DNA of 64,000 nucleotides, from contig WARS01000007.1 of NCBI GenBank assembly GCA_008933995.1, positions 8,494,423 through 8,558,422 on the forward strand, in the 5' to 3' direction. The stretch comes from Datnioides undecimradiatus (Eukaryota > Chordata > Actinopteri > Lobotiformes > Datnioididae). A model generated the notes under the pieces. That model searched no databases and was not told where the DNA came from. It was given only the letters and a program-made list of their open reading frames with translations. Position numbers and translations under genes: made by a program. How positions within the stretch are numbered: position 1 is the first letter of the stretch; every line of letters begins with the position of its first letter. Of the stretch, positions 1 to 12,151 are shown piece after piece.

Positions 1-773
1 ATTTTTTTTAATGTGCAATTCCAATGTGCAAATAAAACATCAACAAAAAAGGCAAGTTTACAAATTTGACAGAGAGATATATGCATCCATACATTCAGAA
101 AATAGTAAATATATCGCGGCACAGCAACATGAAACATGTGGTGCGACTGGAGACCGTAACATTATGCAGATTCATACATGAAAAACTGAAAAATGTCATT
201 TGCTCATTCTGTTTTAAAAAAAAAATATAAACATATACAAATATACAATCTAAGGGCATGCAAAAGGCATGCAAAAACCTAAAATAAATCAATAAATATA
301 TAACTTATCATGCACATATCAGGTTTATGGTGGCAGTAGTGCAAAGGGAGCAGTCCAATGCTGCATAAAGTGACTGGTGCAGCCCCTGAGTTGTGTGTGT
401 GAGGAAGGTTTCTGGGGATGACAGGGTTATCTGGCTAATGTAAGAAAGGTCAGTTAAATGTTGAGCCTCTTACATTAGAGAGTAACTGTGAGCAGCGTGA
501 CGTGCTGAAGTATCTAGGAAACTAGGAAACAAGATAGGGTTTTGTTTGTTTTAGAGGGAGAAGAAGTGATGTTGAACACGCAGCTAAAGGCTGGGAGGAA
601 AATAAGTAGAGGAGCACTGATTGGCTAAGGCTTTGTTAGCTGTTAACTGAATGGTAAAACTAACACAATTATAGCTGACTACATAAAATGTAAACCACAG
701 TGTAGGCCTGTCCATCCACCAAAACTTAGAGATGTGGGCACTGCTACAATTCCCAAATTGTAAATACAGGGAC

Positions 774-774
<1 letters not shown>

Positions 775-824
<50 letters not shown>
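775..824. repeat. (TG)n microsatellite
   Basis: About 24 TG units in shroom3 intron 3, followed at about 895-1035 by a GA-rich run. Confidence 0.92.
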
Positions 825-825
<1 letters not shown>

Positions 826-3787
826 TATGTGTGCATTCTGTGCAATTACGAGATGATGTCGTTTTAGAAAAATGTGATGATTCAACTGAAGAAACATCCC
901 AGGAGAGAGAGGAGAGGAGGAGGAAAAGAGAGGAAAGGAAAAGAAAATAGGAGCGGCAATGAGATGGTACAAGGAGAAGAAGGGGAAGCAGGAAAAAAAA
1001 GGATAAAAGAGAAGAAAAGGAAAGGAAAGAAGGAGTCTACAACGGCACTGTGTGTGTTTATGAATCAGCCTGTCTGTCCCCTCCAGATTAACACCCAGCC
1101 TCATGGGGCTTTGATGGCCCACTTCCTGTTTTTGGACCAATAAGTGACAAGCTTTGCCCCCCTGCACCACCCCACCCCTCAATGGTATCTGATAACCACC
1201 TAGAACCCAAGGGATTGTGGGAGAATAGGGTCATTCTGCCAGTTTATCTGAGACTAACAGTCGAACACATTTTAATGCCTCTGTTATTACATTCACCTAC
1301 AAAACAAGGAGCTGCCGAAAGGTTAAAAATTCTACATTACTGCAGAGTCCCCTTTTCAAAATGAAAGTGCCTTGTATGTCCTGGAGACAGGAATGAAGAA
1401 CATTGTTTTGGCGCTCCGCAGTTTCAAAAAGTTTCAAGAATGGACAACACTATTTTAAGTAAAGAGCCCAAGTTGTTACATACAGGCTGCTTAAACACTT
1501 GAATGATGAGGGTGGGGAGCATGGCAACGGCACACAAGAACAATCAACAAGGGTTCATGTCTGTAGTTACACTAGCACCCCCCTGAGGCTGTGAGGTTAA
1601 TTACACACACACACACACGCACGCACACACACACATGCCAATGCATAAAGACACACAGAGTGCTTCCAGGACTTGACCTCCATATTAGGATGAAACTGGC
1701 TGCAGCAGAGTGTTAGTATTTATAGACTGTTTGTCTGGACGGACTGAGTTCATACACGAAACTCTGAGAGTGAGAGAGAGATGACAATAGAGCATTGGAG
1801 CACTGCAGCTAGGATGTACAGGTCCTACCTGCATCCATGCTTATTTTTCATCATACTATTAAGATAATATGACAATATCTGTGAGGTAACGCACATCCCT
1901 GTATAAACAATATACTATATGTGTGATTGTTACACAGCCAGTCACGAAATATGCAGCCAGCAGTTAAAGATATGACACTCAGATTCCCCATATAGACACC
2001 TCTCAGCATCAGGTGATAAGTGCAGTGTGAGACATGGGTTTAATGGGTTTTGTGTCTAAAACGGTCCTTTTCATATACAGCAACATTTTGTATAGAACAT
2101 AATGCTGGCAGGATGAGAAAATGTTTTTGATACATGTACCTGTGATCTGTTCGCATATGGTGAAAGTGGCCGGCTGTAGTGACAAGAATTACCAGCCAGC
2201 TCTGCTGCTCAACTTGACTCTACAGAGCGTTTTTGGCATGTTAGTTCATTGTTTGGGTTTCCCAGCCAGTAAATGCACTGTTTTGGTTCACTCTCACAAC
2301 TTTCATCAGTCTTGTTCAGCAGGCAGCTGCTTTCAGAGGAAAAAGCTTAGATAAATCCTCTGTACGGTATCTGCCAAGGACCAAATTCCAGGTAATATAT
2401 CTTGCCACAGGATTTTGTAGAGTTTGGACATTGGACTTTTGGCAGGTGAACAGAAACATAAGTTAAATTGATATTTAATTTCTGCCGGATGTGTGAATCA
2501 GCAACTCTTTGTGAACAAGTTCACCATATCAACTTTGTGAGGTGATGATGTGCCAAAAAAATAGTTGATGCTCATTTAAAAGTCTTCACATCTGCGCAGG
2601 TGCTGAGTCCTGCACACAATGAAGGTAGGTGGCTTTACACAGCGCTGGGTATTATGTCAGGTCATAGGACTCCATGCACCAATAAGAATAACAAAAGCTT
2701 AATCCATCACACTCTGGCAGAGGTGCAGAAAAGCTGGAGACAGCAGAGCAAGGAAGACGTCAATCAAACACAGACTGTACATTCCCATACGTGAAATCCT
2801 CATGAGAGTGCAAGCCCTTTAAAGTTAGGGAAAGACGGTGACGAAAACTTATCAAAAGCTTTCAGTATAAATGCAATATAGTTCAACAGCAGCACAAACT
2901 ATTGCCTCCAAACAGACTGGGTAAAGTTTGTTGGATCTCATAAACTGATTGTATATCTGGGTTAATTGGGTAGATATAACACTTGCACCCAAGATACAGT
3001 TCTAAATGTTAATTTCACTTTTATTGTGTTATGAGCTCAAGTTGTTTTGACCAATTAGTGTTCAACCCCCACAAAGTTGAGTCTAATTATGGTGTCTATT
3101 GTTACTGAATGATGTCTAACGAACAGCAGTACTGAGCCTGGTGACATAACTGATGGAGACAAGGGAAACACTGCGAGCTGGCTGTCGTAGCCACCTGAGT
3201 AGCCTCCGTTTACACAGTTTGTTTTCCTGTTGATCTGAGTTTGAACTCTGAATCACAAACACGCAGCAGGACATGCTAATAAATAATCTGACAGCAACAC
3301 ACACACACACACAGGACGCACAGGCAGGACATCCTAACACCAGGGTCATGACCTCCTCAGTTGACAGCAGTAAACCTGATTTGACATCACTTCCTGTTTC
3401 AGCCTGCAGGGCACCCGGTCATCCGACACAGTTAGAAAAATAAGGAGAATTTATCGATGCTGGAAAGAGCTGTCGTCGTGTAACAGACAGGAAATCCAAG
3501 TCAGTGACACTGAAACAGTGTTTTCTTTGGAGTGATTCTCACACGGTCGCCATCGTGTTCACCTCCCTCCTTATGTCATTCCTTTATCTTTATAATTGTC
3601 ATGAAAACATCAGTAACTGCAGGCAAGTTCCAAATGATGGCAGCCTCTAACCCACCTTCAAACAAGTTTGAGACTTATGATTTATTACTTAGTGCATTAG
3701 TATAACTGGTCATGCTGTGCTCACTGACATCATCATCATTGACTGATTCGGTGTAGTATATATATTTGTTGTCATCCCCATGTTGTG

Positions 3788-3868
3788 AGGGTTCTATGTC
3801 CCCAGGGTTAGGGTTAGGGTCTTGACTGAACACACAATAGGAGGGTTAATGTGTGTTAACACAATATT
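3788..3868 (+). repeat. dispersed repeat copy A (with telomere-like GGGTTA units)
   Basis: TATGTCCCCAGGGTTAGGGT continues into AGGAGGGTTAATGTGTGTTA and AACACAATATT. The same order of motifs recurs at 13918-13988. The GGGTTAGGGTTAGGGT run at 3805-3820 is only about 2.5 telomere units. Confidence 0.6.
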
Positions 3869-4422
3869 AAGTTTTGTTAACATTTAATATGTAACAGTCA
3901 GCTTAGGACTCTGGGAACATAGACATGTTCCTGTAACTGAGCTAACAGTAGCTTTATGAGTTGGAAAAGTGTCAAATTAGACTGTCTGCTGCTTAGCTTA
4001 CATACTTGGACGAGCAAGATGTTAGATTTAGACTATGATATTCATATTGTAACAGTATGTTTCAGCTTTAACATTACAAAAAACAGTGTTGAACGTAACC
4101 CTATCTTTTTAATGGAATATAAACTTTGTCAGGTCCAACAGAGCATGGCTAAGCTGCTAAAAAAACTCTGTTATAGGAGCCTCCAGGACTGGACTACACT
4201 ATTTGTGTGCAAGTTCTGAACAGGGTTTTTTTAGGTAACATATAAACCTGCAAAATAATGTTTCATTAAATATTCCTTGGCCAGAATTTACGTTGCTCTT
4301 TGCTTTGTATTTTTGTATTGGGAGAGGCTAAAAGACAACAAAACAGGCCTGCTGCATTTTGTTTCAGCTGCAAGAAATAAACTGCTGTTTGATGGAAGAT
4401 TTTAATGAATGGCTCTCCTGAC

Positions 4423-4632
4423 CTGTTCTTGATGCGTAGCTGGACTCCTCCTGCAGAGCATGGTCTGTTGTGGTGGGATGATGGCGGTGGTTGTTGTTGT
4501 GGTTGTTGTTGTGGCTGTTGTTGTGGTGGTGGTGGCGACTGAGAAGAAAGAGGTGGGGGTGAAGGAGGAGGAAGAGCAGGGATGGATGTCCGTGAAGAAC
4601 CGAACTCCTCGATATATCCAGGATCGAACTCC
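4423..4632 (-). CDS. shroom3: shroom3 coding exon 3 (Pro/Gln-rich linker)
   Basis: 210 nt (70 codons), phase 2 at both ends. It starts with a split Arg codon then [10 protein letters not shown], followed by a Pro-rich run, three QQQP-type repeats encoded by CAA/CAG-rich triplets, and GGVQLRIKN. Acceptor CTCCTCAG and donor GTCAGG. No paired large exon beginning with an RSEP/RPHSWH-like segment is visible between 1 and 4422, so it must lie outside the window. Confidence 0.72.
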
Positions 4633-6673
4633 CTGAGGAGTAAGACAGAGAATGAAAACATTATTTTAATGAGAAATTCCTTGTAATCCAACATGATTTT
4701 CTTTTTTTATACACTTATCTTATTATATATTAATGTAGAAAGTGCTTCTATATTTGATAATGTAAATACATGTCAATATCCAAATGAGGGATAAACTGAA
4801 CAGAATTACTCTTTTAATCAGGAACATTGGCACATATCTATCATTCGGTAATATATCACAGTCAGTTCTACTTTGCCATTTCTCGCTCAGTGTTAAGTTT
4901 GACTAATCTCCAACCGCCACACCTACAGAATCACCACATGGCTGGCAAAACAAACCAGGACTGCTGCCGTCAGGTCCGACAGGTTCTGGACTATCTGACT
5001 GGAGAGTGTGCATGCCTGTTTTCTGTTCCTGTGACATCTCATTCACAATATAGTAATTTATCAAACGCTGTTTACCACAGTTTACCACACACCTACCGGG
5101 CGTAAATAGGCTGCAGGTCAAAGGTCAACAGTGGTATCAACAACAGTGAAGAGGTGAAAAGGTCAAAGTTCAGAGGCCACAGGAAGAAATACTAATGTGG
5201 ATCCATTTGTCATTTGAACAAATAGAGAAGAAAATGACTTAGTAAGTTGGTCAGTCATTCACCTGACCACTAACATACACAGACACAGACATGCACACAC
5301 AAACAAATTAGCTAAACAGGTTTAGGTTAATAAAACGTACTGACTGTTTATTTGGCCATCATTTTGCTGACCTGAAGGCAGTGAAAACAAGTTGTGAATG
5401 TGTAATGTTCACAGATCATCATCCAGTTTTCATGGGGAACCTGTCAACAAACAGCTGCTTATTTCTACAGAGCAAGGGGATAATTTGTTCCATGTAGTCC
5501 CGTAGTCAGCTCTTCCCTCTGTTTTAGCTCTCTTTTTGGTCAGCTGCAACTGGTGCCATGAGAGTGAACCAAAACAGTAAATTTGCGGCTGCTTAGTATT
5601 TTTAATCAATTTTTTTTAACTCAGACTCTGGATCACTGCGTTACATGTGTGTATGTGAGTGTTGTATTTCTACTGTTTACAGTGTGATCATAGCTAAAGA
5701 CATAATAGCTGCTGCTGTGATAACTCAATTCAGCAGATAATCCTCTCTCATAAACCAGCTTGTGGTTGTTTTGGCAGCTGATAAGCCTTCAGTCTTGTGC
5801 ATCAATCTACCTCTGTAAGAAAAACTGTCCAACGGCACCATAAACTACTGTTCAGACTGTTGGATTAGACTGCATTAGTTTTAGTCAGGTTTAGTCTAAC
5901 AGCTGAGTATAAGTGGTATGTGAAGACAAGCTTACTGGGTCCAGATACAGTCCAGTTGTTAGATATAAGACAATTTCATTTACACTCCATTCAAACCTCT
6001 CAAGATGCAATAACGTCTGTGTGTGTGTTTCTGTGTCACAAGAAGAATAAAATTAAAGTTCCCCCATCCAGCTTTGTTGAACCAATATTTGCAGGCTGAT
6101 GTAAAACGCATCACTGCCAGTATATTTTACATCAACCAGTTACACCAGACACCAGGTTGAATACTATGTATACAGTGAATTAACGGTGGTGGGAAGCTTA
6201 ATCAGGATTTTGTAAACTCGTTTGACGAGAGCTGGAATGTATCATATACAAAGTCCTGTGCTATAGTTTTAAGGCTTTCCTGATTGTACATACAGTATAT
6301 ATTATGATGGTTCATTTTGCATTGGGTGTCTAAAATACACAGTGATTCTATGGTTCAATGATCTGGAAAAACACTGAAAAAGAAACTTTTAATATTTGAA
6401 ATTTTATATGATTAAAAAAAATTATTTTTGTCATCGGACGACAAACCAAGAAGTCCTTAATTAAAGTCAGAGCTGTTTCCTCCTTCCACCCAGCTGAGCC
6501 ATTTAAAGCTACAATCCTTTTAAAGACAGCAATGAATACAGATGACAATATGTAACTTACAAAAACACATGCACACACACTGAAACACACCCAAACTAAT
6601 GTTATTAACTGAGGACATTCCACTGCTGAGTATTCAGAGCTTCATACAGAGGACTTACAAACACTATTCTCTA

Positions 6674-6714
<41 letters not shown>

Positions 6715-9700
6715 CAGATAAAGGCCCATTAAAGTGAAACCTGTCAAGCTCGTCAGAAGAATGTGCGGCAGCCACAACACCCTGAAATCACCTGAACAGG
6801 AGGGACTGTCACATTCTACTTTCCATCTCGTTAAACACACACGCGGCTTTTTCTGAACATTTTACCTGAAGCTAAGCTCACCTGAGTCCGGCAGTTTTCA
6901 GACAGTTACTCTGATACAAAAGAGACACAGATAGTGTGTCATTGATTGTAATGCTGGATTTTGCAAATCATCACATTTTGATAGGGTTGACTAATTAGTC
7001 CCCACAAAGTCACTGTGTAAACTTTCCTGTGTCCTCACAATGTAACGCACATAGACACCCACACGGAGCAGTTGCCGGGGGAAACGGTTTTGTGTCAGTT
7101 TGTCCCTGTAATGACTTCTTCCTCTTCTTTTTTGAGCAGAGAAACTCAAACATTCATTAAGCTGGATTACGTCAACAGCGACAAAAGACAGAGAGTCACA
7201 AGGGATGAATGGAAGAAGACAAAGAGAGAGAGTGAGTTAGTGAGAGAGAGAGAGAGACAGTAAAAGAAAGACTGGGGGAACACCTAAGAGACAACTACAC
7301 AACTGTGATTAAAACCTGCTGAGGACAGAGTGAAATTTGTGTTTCCATCTCTCAGACTGATTCATTTCATTTCAAAAGCTCAAAATACCCCTGACCCTTA
7401 TTTGAGTTCACACAATTCCAAGGTCAAAGGTCATGGCAGCTCAACAACAGCTAGAAACAAATACCCGCACTATCGCATAGATCACAGTTATTCTAACTAA
7501 CGACCATCATCTCATGCGCCCGCTGTGACACACTGCTGATAACTGTGCTGGTATGCTGCATGACCTCTTCACAGCCACACACATCACGACTCACCTCTTG
7601 CTGTCGATTCTGTTCATCTCTTTAACTCTCTCGCCTTCCTGCAGTCAGCTTCACTGCTTTCATTCACATTTGAGAATATAATAAATATGATATAGTAAGA
7701 CAATAGAAACCACAATACAGGATTTAACAACTCAACGGAATAAACAAAACAGTCATTAGATATACGATATTAAATTACACTAGTCTGTACAGCGTAAAAT
7801 GTAACAGGATACAAGGGATGAAAAATGTAATACTTATTAAAAGATGAATCAATTGTAATGTTTGGTCGATTGTAGTAAGTTTTTGATCAAAATAAAGCCC
7901 TGGTGATAAATTAACATCAAGCTCTCTTCACACTGCACAAAAAACTACGAACACCAACAAACATCTGGGTTTTGTCTTCAGTGTAAAAGGGTACAATCAG
8001 CATTCAAACTCAGGTCAAACGACTCTGCAGTAGTTATATTTATTGAACCTAGCTCAGATGGACAAGCTCATTTTTAATCTTTTTTCTGTGCAACACTATG
8101 GCGTGCACTAAAGATCTGGCTGTTTGGATGCTACTGTATGTTTCATTTGCAGTGGTTCAATAAAAAATTCTTCACAAAAAAAAAAAAAAAAAGATCTGGC
8201 TGTTGATGTGCAAACAGCCCGGAGAATCATTTACACTAAACTGGTGATTTTGTTCTTGTAGTACACAGAGAGGTGGAGAACTTTTCCTGATTTGAGAGGA
8301 AAAGGAAATAAAGAGACAGGCTACAAGCAACATCTCAAAAAACTTAATTCGTTTCATGCTGTACATGCCTGAAAAAGCTCATACAATCTTGAGTGATGAG
8401 TATTGTGTGTGGTTTTAGCCAAATCTGTGCCAGAACACCAGGACTGAATCAGGATGGACAGGTGCTTTGTTTCGTTTTTTTGCGGTCAGTTTTGCATTCT
8501 GTCTGAGTCACACAAACAAAGCAAAACAAAGCACATGCAAACACTAAGACCAGAGAAGGACAGGGGAAGACAGCTGCCAAACCTGCTCGACAAAATACTG
8601 ACAGTCTGCAGAGTCTGTTCACATAAGAACACTGATGGGACAAACACTACCGGCCTGAAAAACACATACTTCTTCATTATTCTGATGTCAGTATTATGGA
8701 TGAGACAACTCTCACTGTAAAACTTCTTAATGCTGCCTGTCAGTCCCTAAGATTCATAACTGAACATCTCTAGCAGAGTAAAAAAAAAACAGTTGCAGAG
8801 CTGTTTAATTGATGTTTGGTGATTGTTTGCTATAATAAAATTAAAGAAACAGCAGCAAACTGGATGAATCAAATTTTGATTAAGTGTATTTTTAGAAATT
8901 ACTGGCACTGCTTATAGCCTTTGAACATCTGAATATACATGTGTTTTGTGACTTTCTCTCTATATTAAGTAGGTTATATGAGTTACAAGTTTTAAAGATT
9001 AATAACAAATGACTGATTAACTTTGGTGGCCTTCTTTCATAAATTCTATGAAAACATTTACGCTGACTTACGAAATACATTTTTACTTATATCATTCCGC
9101 CATTTATAACACCAACCTGAGGTCAAAAAATTCAGTTTAATAAACATGTATACAAAAAAGCAATGACATCAGCCTCAGCAGTAATTTGGGTTATTGCTTG
9201 TTCACAAATGTTAGAATCTAGCCCGTAATATTCTCAATGTAAAGTCTATGGGTTAGGGCAGAATGGAGTGAATGGACGCCATCATGGACAGTGTAATCAA
9301 GTCCAGAGTGAGACATCTCAAAAACGTACGACCAGATAGTCATGAACTGATCACGATACTGCTGGGTCACTCTGAATAGCTAATCATCAGTATTTTGTTT
9401 GTTTTGTAATAAAGATTGCTGCCTTTTGAGGGATATGCGCCCAGCAGTGAATTGATACTGAGTTACCATAATGAAAAAACACTAAAAATGATGCTTGCTC
9501 TATAAATAACAGGTGCCTCCTCTCTGCAGTTTTGTTCTTGTGCCTCCAGGAAAACAAAAACTCTTGATGTGTAACATAACACCAGTGAAGCGCAGACTGC
9601 TGCTTACTGGGGATAAGAGGACAAAACAGAGGAAAACAGCTGCAAGGTGCAAGGAAAGAAGTGATATGGGTAATGAACACACACACACACACATACACAC

Positions 9701-12069
9701 ACACATGCATACAACAAAGGGAGCAGTGTTAACACTCAACGGACTCAAAAACTTGAGCATCTTTATTTACATGTGTGTAATCGGCAGAAATACCTATAAA
9801 ATTATAGCCCACACGTTCACAGAACCCAAATTAAGCGCACCAATGCGTACTTGGTCCAAAACACACATTCAACACATACTCACTTAGAGCACAGGTGGGT
9901 GGTGATAACCTGACCTCACTCACAAGGAAAGTGTCAGGTATCAATTAAAGGAAGGAAGAAGAAAACCGTAACACACTCGCTACACACATGCTCCACTGGG
10001 AACACAGAATAAGGAAGTTCATTAATTAAAAAAGCATTTGAGTGGTCAGTTGAGCTTTCTTCGTGCACCACCTTCAAAGGTTCTCTCAGTTGGATCAGCA
10101 TTATTGCATAACAGGCACTCGACTGCATTTGATCTGTGAAGACAAACTGCTGATAATTTGTCTACAGGACTCTAATGGAAGAGTTCAACATTTAGGACCC
10201 AGCTAGCCTGGCTTAGCATCAAGAGTGGCAGCAGCTATCGAAATACACACCAACCACCACCTCTAAATCAAACTAATTAACACATTGTATTTTATTTTTT
10301 TAATCTGTGCGACAGGTTGTGGTTGTTATATGCTGGAACAGTCTCTTGACAAACAACAGCATATCTGTCCACTTAGTACGTCTGTGCAACATCCTAGCTG
10401 GTTGCCTAGCAACCTCATGGTGACGACAAGACTTCGGGAAGTTACTGCAGCCATCTGTCGTTCGCCAAGAAATAGTTACAGAGCACATAGGTCTCCCTGC
10501 AACTGCAACTGTCCAGATCCAGCAGCCAATATGGGTAAGAGGCCGCTGGTCTGGTTGACGTAGAGATCAGCATCAGTGAGTACACCCAGAGGACCAACAT
10601 ACCAGGGACCCACACAAAACTAAAAATAAATGGAAAAGTCCTGCTACTAAATACCATCCAGTGGCCGAATCATTTGTTAAACTAAACTGACTCTTTTTAA
10701 AATGTTTAAATTAAGCTTAAATCTGAATTGTCCTTTGTTTCTGCATAAGGAAATATAAACTACAGTAACGACACAGCAGCTATTGTGCTTTTATTTTTAT
10801 TCCTCACAGAGGATGAAAAAGCCAAAAAGCTTCAGCGTCACAAAAATCTGATTTCTTTTTTCTAATCTTTTTGACATAATGTATATTCTGGACTTGTAAA
10901 TTCTGTTGGTTTTATAGGTAACTATGAAAAAATATTTTGGAATATAGAGCGTGAAAACACTTTACAGGCGGCATGCCTACAGGTTAGTGCCTTTTGAAGT
11001 TTTAATTCAGCTTAACAGCCTGAGATGGGTGTGACCAGCTGAAGCCTGTGGGCCAAAAAACTGTTGTTACATGTTGTCTCACAAGCTCCAGAGCTCAGAA
11101 TCAGATGGAGGAAAACAGCAGATTGACCTGACCAGAAAATCCTGCTGAAATCTTATTCTGATTTAATAACTCTGAGTCATGACATTTAATTTTTAATTCT
11201 GGTTATTGGATATATTAATCATTTTTGACTCTCGTCAAACTGGATTGTTGCATTTTCAGAATTCATTTAAGGATCATTCTGGATTATGATTATACCTTAG
11301 GACTTATTTTTAAGGTTTGGTGCATGATTACTATGATAACAACATATTTTTACTACTGTACCAAGCCAATAGCCGATACGGGAACACATGGGTACGCAAT
11401 GACATTGCTAAAAAGAAGACTGACAGGTCAGTCACATGAGCAATAATAAAATGAAACTATAAACTACTATAATAAAATGAAATCGTGATAGGCGACATTT
11501 TCATACCACCCATCTTTATCTGAAGATGGATTTAAACTTGTTGGTGTTTGTTGTTCTCAGTCCATGTAACAAACACACACAAACATGCTAAAAAAACACC
11601 ACTGAACCCACTCTAAACACACACGCACAAACACACACACAAAAATACACACACTTACACAGACTTACAGCTCTGATGAGCAGCTCCTCATAAAACACTC
11701 GGGTTTGTTTTCAGCTTGTTGTGGGTACACTAATGGCATGGTTCTTCCGTGTGTGTGACTTTGTGTTTGTGTCTATTTATCTCGATCTATCTTTTTACTA
11801 CTCAGTATCAGCCAATCAGGGTTTGCCTGAACGCACCAATCAGAGCAAGTGCAGCAGGTATGGAGGAGAGAGGGAGTCAGACCGACAGACCGGTGTGGTG
11901 AGCGAGGCGGTGTCTCACAGGTGTGTTGGTGTCGACATCGCACACCTTTTGTCTAAGTGACACAGAGGATGAGTAGCACACACACACACGCGCACACAAT
12001 CATCTATAAAACCAGTCAGCACCTACCTCAGATGATCAGTCTCAGACACACAGTATATCCACCTGACAA

Positions 12070-12151
<82 letters not shown>

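Larger units (their letters stand above)
1..4422 (-). other. shroom3 intron 3 (partial); no exon seen
   Basis: No coding segment was found on either strand. It holds a (TG)n tract at about 775-824, a purine-rich run at about 895-1035, (CA)n at about 1602-1634 and 3297-3313, and a repeat copy with telomere-like GGGTTA units near 3805-3820. Longer open frames here come from these simple repeats. Confidence 0.6.

Noticed and set aside
679-1182. 167-codon frame on the minus strand
   Set aside because: It is kept open by a (TG)n tract and a GA-rich run; the product is Thr-His and Phe/Ser low complexity.
3805-3820. Interstitial telomere (GGGTTA)n
   Set aside because: Only about 2.5 units, and part of a dispersed repeat that also occurs near 13.9 kb without telomere units.
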